Of a stretch of 64,000 nucleotides of DNA, positions 1-7,993 are shown in pieces (within the stretch, counting starts at the first letter, position 1; each line of letters begins with the position of its first letter). This DNA is from Halorubrum sodomense (lineage in GTDB: Archaea > Halobacteriota > Halobacteria > Halobacteriales > Haloferacaceae). The stretch lies in contig NZ_FOYN01000001.1 of NCBI RefSeq assembly GCF_900111935.1, positions 62,001-126,000 of the forward strand, in the 5' to 3' direction. The position numbers were made by a program, and so were the translations under genes. The notes beneath the pieces are model-generated. The model was not told the origin of the DNA. It saw only the letters and a program-made list of their open reading frames with translations, and did not search any database.

Positions 1-2
1 AC

Positions 3-248
3 GACGAGATAACCGCCGCGCAGCGCCACCTCGCCAGCGAGGGCGTCGGCGTCGAGCCCGCGTCCGCGGCGAGCCTCGCCGGCCTGAAGAAGCTCCGGCG
101 CTCCGGCGTCGTCGACGACGACGAGCGGGTCGTCTGCCTCACCACCGGCCACCTCCTCAAGGACCCCGACGCCGCCTACGAGGCCGGCGGCGATCCCGAG
201 CCCGTCCCGAACGACGCCGACGCGGTCCTCGACCACATCAGAGGGTAA
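3..248 (+). CDS. thrC: Threonine synthase, C-terminal end (partial)
   Basis: The last 81 codons of a gene that begins before the window. The reading frame from base 3 ends in TAA at 246-248. The tail reads as a small helical domain (SLAGLKKLRRSGVV) followed by VVCLTTGHLLKDPD, which matches the C-terminus of PLP-dependent threonine synthases. These enzymes convert O-phosphohomoserine to threonine in the cytoplasm. The catalytic lysine domain is outside the window, so the call rests on the tail alone. Confidence 0.75.
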   Translation, partial: DEITAAQRHLASEGVGVEPASAASLAGLKKLRRSGVVDDDERVVCLTTGHLLKDPDAAYEAGGDPEPVPNDADAVLDHIRG

Positions 249-371
249 CCGCCGACTGCGGCTTCGGATTCGGATCCGGACTCCGATTCGTGCTCGGCGC
301 CCACGCTTGACGCTCGACGTTCGACCCTTGACCCTCGACGCTCGGGCGTCCCACCGCGCCGGGCCAGCTAT

Positions 372-379
372 CATATACA
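372..379 (+). promoter_or_regulatory. TATA box of the vapBC-like operon
   Basis: CATATACA is centred 26-27 nt upstream of the ATG at 402. This is the spacing expected for a leaderless haloarchaeal transcript that starts at the initiation codon itself. Confidence 0.55.
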
Positions 380-401
380 CAAGCACATACACAAACACGA
401 G

Positions 402-734
402 ATGCCAACGAAAACGATCGGCGTCCGCGAGGAGGTGTACGAGCGGCTTCGCGCCCGGAAGCGCGACGACGAGAGCGAGGGGGACTGGCGCGACGGGTTC
501 GGGTCGCTGTCGACCGCGGAGACCGACTCGCTCCGCGAGGCCGCGAGGCGGTCGCGGGAGCGGTTCGACGAGTCGGCGGGCACCCGACAGGCCGCGGCGA
601 TCGATCGGATGGCGGACGCGGGCGACGACGAGCCTCCGGACGGCGGCGCTGCCGCCGACACGAGCGACGACGGCACCGACGCGAACGACGTCGATTCCGA
701 TGAGACGAACGACGCCGACGGAGGATCGGCATGA
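402..734 (+). CDS. VapB-type antitoxin (UPF0330/DUF217-like)
   Basis: A 110-residue protein. The N-terminus (KTIGVREEVYERLRARKRD) is the DNA-binding start typical of archaeal VapB/UPF0330 antitoxins. It is followed by a helical stretch (LREAARRSRERF) and then a long disordered Asp/Gly-rich tail from about residue 72. The gene overlaps the downstream PIN-domain gene by four bases (ATGA), the usual arrangement of a type II toxin-antitoxin operon. By analogy it would neutralise the toxin and repress its own promoter. The acidic tail is longer than in most relatives. Confidence 0.7.
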   Translation: MPTKTIGVREEVYERLRARKRDDESEGDWRDGFGSLSTAETDSLREAARRSRERFDESAGTRQAAAIDRMADAGDDEPPDGGAAADTSDDGTDANDVDSDETNDADGGSA

Positions 735-1132
735 CCCGGTACCTGCTCGACACCACGTTCCTGATCGACTACCTCGCCGGTACCGACGCCGTTCGGGAGT
801 TCCTCGAAGCCCACGAGGACGGCGAGTTCGCGACGACCGCGATGAACTACAAGGAGGTCGCGGTCGGGCGGCGCCTCGACGGCGACTTCGACCCCGAGCG
901 GCTCGCAGCCGCGTTCGCGTGGCTTGACGTGGTGCCGATCACGGGCGAGCACGCCCTCGCGGCGAGCGCGTTCGAGGCGGACCCGTACCGCTCCGACGAC
1001 CACACGAGGCGGGCCGTCGACGCGGCGACCGCGGACCTGCTCATCGCCGGAGTCGCCGACGCGGAGGGAATGACCGTCGTCGCGCGGACCGTCGACGACT
1101 TCGAGCCGTTCGTCCCGGTCGCCGCGTACTGA
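731..1132 (+). CDS. VapC-type PIN-domain ribonuclease toxin
   Basis: A 133-residue PIN domain. The acidic residues expected to bind Mg2+ are visible: Asp7 in RYLLDTTFLID, Glu42 in NYKEVAVG, an Asp in ATADLLIAG near residue 100, and Asp122/123 in VARTVDDFE. VapC toxins cleave tRNA or rRNA when freed from their antitoxin. The gene starts inside the stop codon of the antitoxin (ATGA), so translation is probably coupled. The family is clear; the RNA target cannot be read from the sequence. Confidence 0.82.
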   Translation: MTRYLLDTTFLIDYLAGTDAVREFLEAHEDGEFATTAMNYKEVAVGRRLDGDFDPERLAAAFAWLDVVPITGEHALAASAFEADPYRSDDHTRRAVDAATADLLIAGVADAEGMTVVARTVDDFEPFVPVAAY

Positions 1133-1138
1133 CCCCGA

Positions 1139-2743
1139 CTACTCGTCGGGCCGCTCGTCGGCGCCGTCCAGCGTGATCTCGGTGATCTCCACGATCCGGT
1201 CGTCCGCGAGCAGCGTCTCGATCGCGGCGTCGGGGACCGCCGAGTCGAGGTTGTAGACGGTGAGCGCCTCGCCGCCCTGCGTCTCGCGGCCGTTGAACAT
1301 CCCGGCGATGTTCACGTCGTGGTCGCCGAGGACGGTCCCGATCAGCCCGATGACGCCCGGCTCGTCGGTGTTGCGCGCGACGAGCATGTGGCCGTAGGGG
1401 ACCGCGTCGACGCGGAACCCGTCGATCCGGACGATGCGGGCGTCCTCGCCCGCGAACAGCGTCCCCTCGACCGCGATCTCGTCGTCGCCGTTGCGGACGG
1501 TGACGCGGACGAGGCTCTGGAAGTCCTCGGTCTGTCGGGTCTTCGACTCGGTCACCTCGATGCCGCGCTCCTCGGCGAGCCGCGGCGCGTTGACGGCGTT
1601 CACCTGCCACTCCAACGGCTCGAAGACGCCCTTCAGGGCGCTCGCGGTGACGAGGTCGACGTCCTCCGCGGCGATGTCGCCCTCGTAGGTCGCCTCGACC
1701 TCGGTGATCCGGCCGTCGAGCAGCTGCGCGGCCACCTTCCCGGCGGTCTCGGCCACGTCGATGTACGGTTCGATCCGCGGGAACGCGCTCTCGTCGACGG
1801 AGGGGGCGTTGAGCGCCGTCAGGACCGGCTCGTCGTTGAACGCTGCCAGCACCGCCTCCGCGGTGTCGACCGAGACGTTCTCCTGGGCGGCCTCCGTCGA
1901 GGCGCCGAGGTGCGGGGTCAAGACGATGTCATCGACGTCGAGCAGCGGTGAGTCCTCGGGGAGCGGCTCCTCCGCGAAGGAGTCGAGCGCGGCGCCCGCG
2001 AGGACGCCGTCGTCGACCGCCGCGGCGAGCGCGTCCTCTTCGACGATGCCGCCGCGGGCGCAGTTGATCAGGTAGCCGCCTTCGAGTTGAGCCAGCTCGG
2101 CCTCGCCGATCATCCCCTCCGTCTCGGGGAGGAGCGGGGTGTGGATCGTCGCGAAGTCGCCGGCCGCGAGCGCGTCGTGGAGGTCCTCGACGAGCTCGGC
2201 GCCCATGCGGTCGGCGCGCTCCTCGGAGATGTACGGGTCGTAGACGACGAGGTCCATCCCGAGCGAGTCGAGCCGCTTCGCGACCTCCTGGCCGACGCGG
2301 CCGAGGCCGACGATGGTGAGCGTCTTGTTGTTCACCTCGGTGCCGAGGAACTCGCCTTTCGCCCACTCGCCGTCGACGAGTCGCCCGTGCGCCTGCGGGA
2401 TCGAGCGCGCGACGGCGAACGTCATCGCGACGGTGTGTTCGGCGGCGGCCCTGACGTTGCCGTCGGGCGCGTTCGCGACGATGACGCCGTGGTCGGTGGC
2501 GGCCTCGATGTCGATGTTGTCGACGCCGATGCCGGCGCGGCCGACGATGACGAGGTCGGAAGCCGCCTCGAAGACGGCCTCGTTCACGTCGGTTCCGGAC
2601 CGCACGATCAGCGCGTTGGCGTCGGCAACGGCGTCGAGCAGCGCGTCGCCCTCGGCCTCGTAGTCGGTAACGACCTCGTGGCCGGCGTCTCGGAGTCGGT
2701 CCAACCCCGGATCCGCGATGGGGTCGGTCACGAGTACCTTCAT
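1139..2743 (-). CDS. serA: D-3-phosphoglycerate dehydrogenase
   Basis: A 534-residue enzyme starting at MKVLVTDPIADPGLDRL. It catalyses the first step of serine synthesis, oxidising 3-phosphoglycerate with NAD+. Visible parts in order: a substrate domain, the NAD-binding loop GLGRVGQEVAKRL, the catalytic arginine region NCARGG, the catalytic histidine region LTPHLGASTEA, an intervening domain, and a C-terminal ACT domain (TDEPGVIGLIGTVLGDHDV) that usually senses serine. The frame stays open about 100 codons upstream, but conserved sequence begins at this Met, and a TTAA box lies about 27 nt before it. The phosphatase for the last step of serine synthesis, serB, is at 59.4 kb. Confidence 0.95.
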   Translation of the reverse strand: MKVLVTDPIADPGLDRLRDAGHEVVTDYEAEGDALLDAVADANALIVRSGTDVNEAVFEAASDLVIVGRAGIGVDNIDIEAATDHGVIVANAPDGNVRAAAEHTVAMTFAVARSIPQAHGRLVDGEWAKGEFLGTEVNNKTLTIVGLGRVGQEVAKRLDSLGMDLVVYDPYISEERADRMGAELVEDLHDALAAGDFATIHTPLLPETEGMIGEAELAQLEGGYLINCARGGIVEEDALAAAVDDGVLAGAALDSFAEEPLPEDSPLLDVDDIVLTPHLGASTEAAQENVSVDTAEAVLAAFNDEPVLTALNAPSVDESAFPRIEPYIDVAETAGKVAAQLLDGRITEVEATYEGDIAAEDVDLVTASALKGVFEPLEWQVNAVNAPRLAEERGIEVTESKTRQTEDFQSLVRVTVRNGDDEIAVEGTLFAGEDARIVRIDGFRVDAVPYGHMLVARNTDEPGVIGLIGTVLGDHDVNIAGMFNGRETQGGEALTVYNLDSAVPDAAIETLLADDRIVEITEITLDGADERPDE

Positions 2744-3060
2744 GTCGAAACGGACCCGCGGCGCGGGGTTAACGCTTTCCGAATCGCGCCGTTTTGCCGC
2801 CCGGTCGGATCCGCGCTCGTGAGTATCGATCCCCCTTTCGTCGACGGAGAATGCGCGTTCGTGGGTACCCTCGCCGGTGGTGGCCCTTTTATACCCGCCG
2901 CACGTGACGGCACGGAGTTCACGATCGCGGTCGCCGGCGCCGAGAGGCACGCGCTCCGCGGCTCCCGGATCGGCGTCCCGACCGACGCCCGCGGTGACCG
3001 CACACACATAACCCAACATACATGAGCCTCGGACGGGTCCCACGAGGTACGTTTCCGATC

Positions 3061-3891
3061 ATGATGAGCCGTTGGACGTGTGGCCGGTGTGGGTTCGTCG
3101 CGTGGACGCGGGACCGCTCCGAGATGCGCGAGGTGACGGGATCACACCTGATCGCGCACCACTCGGACGCGCTCTCCACGTCCGACTTCCGCGTCAGCTG
3201 GGACTGCCCGTACTGCGCCACCGCCAAGACCGCCTACGACACGGACGGCGCGGTGGCCGAGTTCGAGGCGCACCTCCACGACCACGTGACCGACCGCGTC
3301 GCGGACGGCGTTCACGTCGCCGATCACGTCGACTGGAACGGCGTCGTCCGGGTCGACGCCTCGGCCGTCGGCGACGAGGCCGACGCGCTCAGGGCGCACT
3401 TCCACGGCGCCGCCGGGCTCGTCGTCGCCGTGACGCCCACGCCGGAGCGGCTGGTCCGCGCGCTCGACGAGCGACTCTCCGCGTGGCCCCGCCGGACGGT
3501 GATCGTCAGCACCGGCGAGTACGACTTCGAGGCGACGCCGGACGTCGACTTCGCGGGCGTCGACGTCGAAATCGTCGAACTCGATCCCCGGCTCTCTCCC
3601 GACGACGTCGGTGAGACCGTCTCGCGCATCCTCGACGCCAACCACGAGCCGGGCGAGCGCGTCTCGCTGGAGGTGAGCGTCTTCGGCCAGATCGTCGCCG
3701 CCTTCGACGTCGAGCGCGCGGTCGCGTTCGTCCGCATGCTCGCCGCACGCCTCGTCGACGCGGGAGGCGTGCTGCAGCTGTACGTCGACGCCGACGCGGA
3801 CCGGAACGTCGCCACGGTCCTCAACTTCCTCGACGAGACGATCGACCTGACGGTCGCGGTCGACGACGACCGGTTCGTCCGTCGGTCGTAG
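3061..3891 (+). CDS. Uncharacterised protein with N-terminal zinc-binding motifs
   Basis: A protein of about 276 residues. It opens with WTCGRCGF and has a second CPYC pair (WDCPYCATAK) about 45 residues on, so one four-cysteine zinc site is likely, with nearby histidines. The rest is a mixed alpha/beta region (VIVSTGEYDFEATPDVDF; YVDADADRNVATVLNFLDET) without a motif I can name. Start choice is uncertain: ATG codons occur at 3022, 3061 and 3064, and conserved-looking sequence begins at the last two. It is divergent from serA. No function is proposed. Confidence 0.65.
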   Translation: MMSRWTCGRCGFVAWTRDRSEMREVTGSHLIAHHSDALSTSDFRVSWDCPYCATAKTAYDTDGAVAEFEAHLHDHVTDRVADGVHVADHVDWNGVVRVDASAVGDEADALRAHFHGAAGLVVAVTPTPERLVRALDERLSAWPRRTVIVSTGEYDFEATPDVDFAGVDVEIVELDPRLSPDDVGETVSRILDANHEPGERVSLEVSVFGQIVAAFDVERAVAFVRMLAARLVDAGGVLQLYVDADADRNVATVLNFLDETIDLTVAVDDDRFVRRS

Positions 3892-3927
3892 TCGCGGCGC
3901 CCGACGCCCCCCGCTGACCCGTCTCCG

Positions 3928-5418
3928 CTACCCCTCGTTACGCTCCGTGTAGTCCGCCGGCCAGCGGACGTACACGTACTCGACGTGCCGGTCCGCGGCC
4001 GTCTCGACGACCGCGCGCTTGAACCGTCGCAGCACCGCTCGAGCGCGCTCGCGGGCGTCCTCGGCGGCGGTCTCGTCGCTCGCGAGCTCCCGGAGCCTCC
4101 GCTCGACGTCGACGCCGAGGGCCGATCGGTTGTCGTCCGTCGCGTCGCTCTCCGCCCCGACTCCCTCGTCTGACTCGTTCGCGACGATCCGCGGCAGGTA
4201 CGCCGCCGCGAGGTCCGCCACCAGCCGGTCGCGGTGGTCGAGCGCGTCGATCAGCCACTCGACCGAGGCCGACCGGTCGGTCGCGGTCGGGTCCGCGGCC
4301 TCGAGCAGTTCGCAGCACAGCCACGCCGCGTACCGCCGCGTTTCGGCGTCGATGCTCGCTCCCGCCTCGGCCGATGCGCTTCCGCCCGCCCCGCTCCGGT
4401 CCGCTCCGCTCTCCTCGGCCCCGATCTCGTCCGGTCCGGGTCGCTCGCTCGCCGTTCGCTCGGCGGCGACCGCGCGGAACGCGGCGAGCGGGCCGTCGCC
4501 ATCGAAGGGGCGCTCCGTCAGGAGCCGGTCGCGCACGTCGCCCGCCGACACCGCGCCCGCCCTCGCGATCACCGTCGTAATCGACGCCGCGGCGGCCCGA
4601 CGAACCCGCTCCGCGGGGTCCCGCAGCGACCCGATCAACACGCCGGCGGCGTCCCGCCGGTCGAGCGCTCCGAGCCGGCGGACGACCGTGAGCCGGAGCC
4701 GCTCGTTCCCTCGCCGCGCCGCGAGCGCGAGCAGCTCCGTCGCGTCGTCGCTGTCCATCGCGACGAGCGCGTCGGCCGCGGCGCCGCGAACGAGGTCGTT
4801 CGGCGCGTCCACCAGCGGGCGGACGGCGTCGACCCGCTCGCCGCCGACGCGGGCGTATCCCCTGACGGCTCGGGCTCGGACCCGCGCGTCGCCGTCGTCG
4901 AACGCCTCTCGGAATCGGGGCGCGTCGCCCTCGTCCCCGACGACGGCCAGCCCGGTCGCCCCGACCATCCGGTACGCGGCCCGGTCGTGCTCTACCCACC
5001 GGGCGAACGCCTCGGCGACCCGCCCCCGCGTCGCCCGTCTGCCGTCCCCCGTGCCGCCGGCGCTCCGCCGTTCGGCGATCCGCCGCGCCAGCCGGTCGAC
5101 GTGGTCGTCATCGTGGAAGTACAGCGACTCGATCGCCGCCGCACGGACCGCCTCGTCGGGGTCGTCGAGGGCGGTCCCGAACAGCGCCTCGACGATCCGA
5201 TCCTGCTCGGCGCTCATCGAGCCGGAGGGGTTGCCGAGCGCCTCGGCCGCCTCGCGACGCGTCGACGCGTCGAACCGCCGGCCGAGTCGCGCCAGCATCG
5301 GGGGGCCGTCGCCGCGGTCGCTCCGCTCGGCGGCGCTGGCGCTGCGATCGCCGCGTTCGGCGCCGCCGGCGCTCCCCGCCGACTCCGCGGTCTCCTCGGT
5401 TCCCGGCCCGTCGTCCAT
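3928..5418 (-). CDS. HEAT-repeat protein
   Basis: A 496-residue protein from the ATG at 5418. A disordered Gly/Ser/Asp-rich head (first ~45 residues) is followed by repeated helical pairs of HEAT type, for example DPDEAVRAAAIESLYFHDD, DARVRARAVRGYARVGGE, NDLVRGAAADALVAMDSDD and DPAERVRRAAAASI. Such solenoids are protein-interaction scaffolds; no catalytic motif is visible. A GTG at 5433 is a possible alternative start, but the TATA-like TTAAA at 5446-5450 would place the transcript start at about 5422, favouring the ATG. The middle also carries a low-complexity Ser/Gly/Glu insert. Confidence 0.7.
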   Translation of the reverse strand: MDDGPGTEETAESAGSAGGAERGDRSASAAERSDRGDGPPMLARLGRRFDASTRREAAEALGNPSGSMSAEQDRIVEALFGTALDDPDEAVRAAAIESLYFHDDDHVDRLARRIAERRSAGGTGDGRRATRGRVAEAFARWVEHDRAAYRMVGATGLAVVGDEGDAPRFREAFDDGDARVRARAVRGYARVGGERVDAVRPLVDAPNDLVRGAAADALVAMDSDDATELLALAARRGNERLRLTVVRRLGALDRRDAAGVLIGSLRDPAERVRRAAAASITTVIARAGAVSAGDVRDRLLTERPFDGDGPLAAFRAVAAERTASERPGPDEIGAEESGADRSGAGGSASAEAGASIDAETRRYAAWLCCELLEAADPTATDRSASVEWLIDALDHRDRLVADLAAAYLPRIVANESDEGVGAESDATDDNRSALGVDVERRLRELASDETAAEDARERARAVLRRFKRAVVETAADRHVEYVYVRWPADYTERNEG

Positions 5419-5440
5419 CTGTGAATCGCTCACCGATCCG

Positions 5441-5455
5441 GTACGTTAAACGTAC
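5441..5455 (-). promoter_or_regulatory. Palindromic promoter of the HEAT-repeat gene
   Basis: GTACGTTAAACGTAC is a perfect 7+1+7 palindrome whose centre is the TATA-like TTAAA. It is about 27 nt ahead of the presumed start at 5418. A regulator bound to this palindrome would cover the TATA box. Confidence 0.4.
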
Positions 5456-5507
5456 GCCCGCGGCTATCACCGGTGAGAATTCGCCCCGTCCCGCGAGCCG
5501 GAGCCCG

Positions 5508-6092
5508 TCACTCGAGTTCGAACTCCCGCACGGTCTCGTACTCCGGGCCGGACGCGGTCAGCGTCGATTTCATCAGTCGGACCTCGTCGACCGAGCACGA
5601 CCCGACCTCGACCTCCCCGTCGTCGAGCGCGTCCCGGACCGCCTCCGCCCCGGCCGCGTTCTCCACTCTGGCCAGCGTGACGTGCGGCGTGAACGCGTGG
5701 TCGGCGGGATCGACGCCGAGCGCGGTCGTCTCCGCCTCGAGGGCGCGGTGAAGCGCGGTGAGGTCGTCCCCGCCGCGCTCGATCCCCGCCCAGACGACGG
5801 ACACGTAGTCTCGGTTCGGGAAGACGCCGAGACCGCCGACCGCGCAGTCGAACGGCGCGACGCCCGCGCGGTCGACCGCCCGCTCGCCGGCGGCGATCAC
5901 GTCGTCGAGGGCGGAGTCGTTCGGGGTGCCGTCCTCGTTGCCCCTTACGACGTCGCCGAGGAACTTCAGCGTCACGTGCGCCTGCTCGGGATCGACCGGG
6001 TTCACGCCGTGGGCGTCCGCGAACGGGGCCTGTGCCGCCGCGACGCCGGCCGCGAGGGACTCCGGGAGGTCGACGGCGAAGAACGCGCGCAT
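5508..6092 (-). CDS. thpR: RNA 2',3'-cyclic phosphodiesterase (2H family)
   Basis: A 194-residue protein beginning MRAFFAVDLPESL, typical of ThpR (formerly LigT). The two catalytic H-x-T motifs are present: HVTLKFLGDV near residue 40 and PHVTLARVEN near residue 135. These enzymes open 2',3'-cyclic phosphates and can join RNA ends in vitro. Length matches the family. It is divergent from the hydrolase gene at 6218. A second, more distant 2H protein is encoded at 14.3-14.8 kb. Confidence 0.9.
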   Translation of the reverse strand: MRAFFAVDLPESLAAGVAAAQAPFADAHGVNPVDPEQAHVTLKFLGDVVRGNEDGTPNDSALDDVIAAGERAVDRAGVAPFDCAVGGLGVFPNRDYVSVVWAGIERGGDDLTALHRALEAETTALGVDPADHAFTPHVTLARVENAAGAEAVRDALDDGEVEVGSCSVDEVRLMKSTLTASGPEYETVREFELE

Positions 6093-6217
6093 CTCGATTG
6101 CGGGGTCGGCCCAGCGACGGATACGGCTTGGGGTGGCCGAGCCGGCAAGCCATACGTAAATACTCCCGTATCAGTCCGGCACCAAACCCACCACGGGCGC
6201 GGTCGTAGTCACCGTCG

Positions 6218-7114
6218 ATGGCCCCCACCGACTCCGCGCGGCCGGAATCGACTCCGGAGCGTCGGACCCCGGAGCGTCGAGCACCGAGCGTCGTCCGCCT
6301 GGACGACGGCCGCCGGATCGCGTACGCGACGTACGGCCCTCCGACCGGCGATCCGCTCGTCTTCTTCCACGGGACACCCGGGTCCCGCCGACTGGGGGCG
6401 CTCCTCGAACCGGCGGCGCAAGCGAACGACGTCCGCGTCATCGCGCCCGACAGGCCCGGCTACGGTCGGTCCTCGCCGCACCCGGGCCGGACCGTCGCCG
6501 ACGCCGCCGCGTCCGTGCGGCCCGTCTTGGACGACGCGGGCGTCGAGAGTGCGCCTCTCGTCGCGTTCTCCGGCGGGGCTCCCTACGCCCTCTCGACGGC
6601 GGCGACGGCGGGCGAGCGGGTCACCGGCGTCGACCTCGTCGCCGGGGCGACGCCGCCATCTTTCACCGACGACACGCCGGCGGTACAGCGGTTGCTGACC
6701 GGCCTCGCGTCCGCGACGCCCTCGGTCCTCGGGGCGCTGTTCCGCGGACAGGCGTGGGTCGCGGACCGGGCGGACCCGTCGTTCGTGGTCGGGCAGTACG
6801 CCGCGGACGCGGACGCCGTCCCCGACGACGTCGCGGCGACGGTGAAAGCGGACTTCCTCGCGGCGTTCGAGCGTCACCGGAGCGGCGCGGTCACCGAGTT
6901 CCGCGACGCGGGGGCCGACTGGGGGATCGACCTCGACGCGGTCGACATCCCGGTGCGCCTGTGGCACGGGACGGCCGACGCCAACGTCCCGATAGCCGGG
7001 GCGGAACGACTGGCCGAGGCGCTCCCGACCGCCGACCTCCGCGCCCTCGACGGCGCGGACCACCTCGGGACGCTCCTCCGGGCCGCTCCCGAGGCGCTGG
7101 CGCGTCCCGGTTGA
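6218..7114 (+). CDS. Alpha/beta-hydrolase
   Basis: A 298-residue alpha/beta-hydrolase fold protein. The oxyanion-hole region FFHGTPGSRR, the strand-turn IAPDRPGYGRSS, a nucleophile-elbow region VAFSGGAPYALS, an acid region LWHGTADANVPI and the late histidine DGADHLG give the usual order of the family. The substrate cannot be deduced. The C-terminus ends abruptly (APEALARPG), and the stop codon is the first base triplet of a 36-bp tandem repeat, so the original tail may have been altered by repeat expansion. Confidence 0.82.
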   Translation: MAPTDSARPESTPERRTPERRAPSVVRLDDGRRIAYATYGPPTGDPLVFFHGTPGSRRLGALLEPAAQANDVRVIAPDRPGYGRSSPHPGRTVADAAASVRPVLDDAGVESAPLVAFSGGAPYALSTAATAGERVTGVDLVAGATPPSFTDDTPAVQRLLTGLASATPSVLGALFRGQAWVADRADPSFVVGQYAADADAVPDDVAATVKADFLAAFERHRSGAVTEFRDAGADWGIDLDAVDIPVRLWHGTADANVPIAGAERLAEALPTADLRALDGADHLGTLLRAAPEALARPG

Positions 7115-7237
7115 CCGCTCCGGCCCGCTCCCCCTCCCCGTCCCCGCTGACCGCTCCGGCCCGCTCCCCCTCCCCGTCCCCGCTGACCGCTCCGGCCCGC
7201 TCTCCCTCCCCGTCCCCGCTGACCGCTCCGGCCCGCC
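7112..7237 (+). repeat. 36-bp tandem repeat, 3.5 copies
   Basis: A pyrimidine-rich unit of exactly 36 bp beginning TGACCGCTCCGGCCCGC starts at 7112, 7148, 7184 and 7220; the last copy is partial. The first TGA is the stop codon of the upstream hydrolase. The copies are almost identical, so expansion is recent. It fills the gap to the next gene. Confidence 0.9.
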
Positions 7238-7318
7238 CCACGTCTCGAACCCGTGCCGAACCCGCGCCGAACCATGCGGATTGATGTGTGGGAGGGTCGA
7301 ACGGCGAGCGACCGCCGA

Positions 7319-7963
7319 ATGAAACGGATCAGGTTCTCGGCCGCCTACCCGGAGCGGCTCCGCCACCCCCTCCACCGATCGATCGTCGGCGAGTCCCCGA
7401 TTTCGCGCGCGGAGCTGCTGATGTGGAGTCCGACGGCGGACGCGACGACGCTGCTCTGGTTCGACGGCGACCGCGACGCGACGACCGCCGCCGTCGAGGC
7501 GCTCGACTCGCTGGTCGCGAGCAGCCTCGTGAGCGACGCGGACGGGACCTACGCCTTCCTCCGACAGGACGAGTACGAGTTCCCGGCGGCCCTCCTCGAC
7601 ACCGTCGCGGCGTCGCGGGTGATCTTCCTCCCGCCGGTCGTCTTCCGCGAGTCGGGCGACGTGCGGTTCGAGGCGGCGGGCGCGACCGCGGCGCTCAGCG
7701 CGTTCCACGACGACCTCGCGGCCCTCGCGGACCTCACCATCGAGCGGGTCCACGAGTTCGAGCGCCGGCGGACGCCGTCGCGGCTGACCGACCGACAGCG
7801 CGCGGCGCTTGAGACGGCGGTCTCGGTGGGGTACTACGAGGTGCCCCGCGAGGGGACCGTCGCGGACGTCGCGGCCGCGCTCGACTGCGCGACGAGCACC
7901 GCCGGCGAACTGCTCCGCAAGGCGGAGGCGGCGGTCGTCGAACGCGCCGTCGAGTCGGCGTGA
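7319..7963 (+). CDS. Bat-type helix-turn-helix regulator (HTH_10)
   Basis: A 214-residue protein starting MKRIRFSAAYPERL. The C-terminal 60 residues form the HTH_10 domain first described in the bacterio-opsin activator Bat: LTDRQRAALETAVSVGYYEV, then VADVAAALDCATSTAGELLR and a final helix. The N-terminal part is the sensor-like region common in this haloarchaeal family. It lacks the PAS and GAF domains of true Bat, so it is a relative, not Bat itself. The frame is open upstream to 7253. No target genes are evident from position. Confidence 0.8.
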   Translation: MKRIRFSAAYPERLRHPLHRSIVGESPISRAELLMWSPTADATTLLWFDGDRDATTAAVEALDSLVASSLVSDADGTYAFLRQDEYEFPAALLDTVAASRVIFLPPVVFRESGDVRFEAAGATAALSAFHDDLAALADLTIERVHEFERRRTPSRLTDRQRAALETAVSVGYYEVPREGTVADVAAALDCATSTAGELLRKAEAAVVERAVESA

Positions 7964-7993
7964 CGGCGTCCGCCGCGAGGGAGCAAACCGCGG

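Noticed and set aside
2744-3043. N-terminal 100-residue extension of SerA
   Set aside because: The upstream part of the frame has no similarity to the family and overlaps the promoter region and the start of the divergent gene; conserved sequence begins at MKVLVTDP.
7112-7237. CRISPR-like array
   Set aside because: The 36-bp units are contiguous with no unique spacers; it is a simple tandem repeat.
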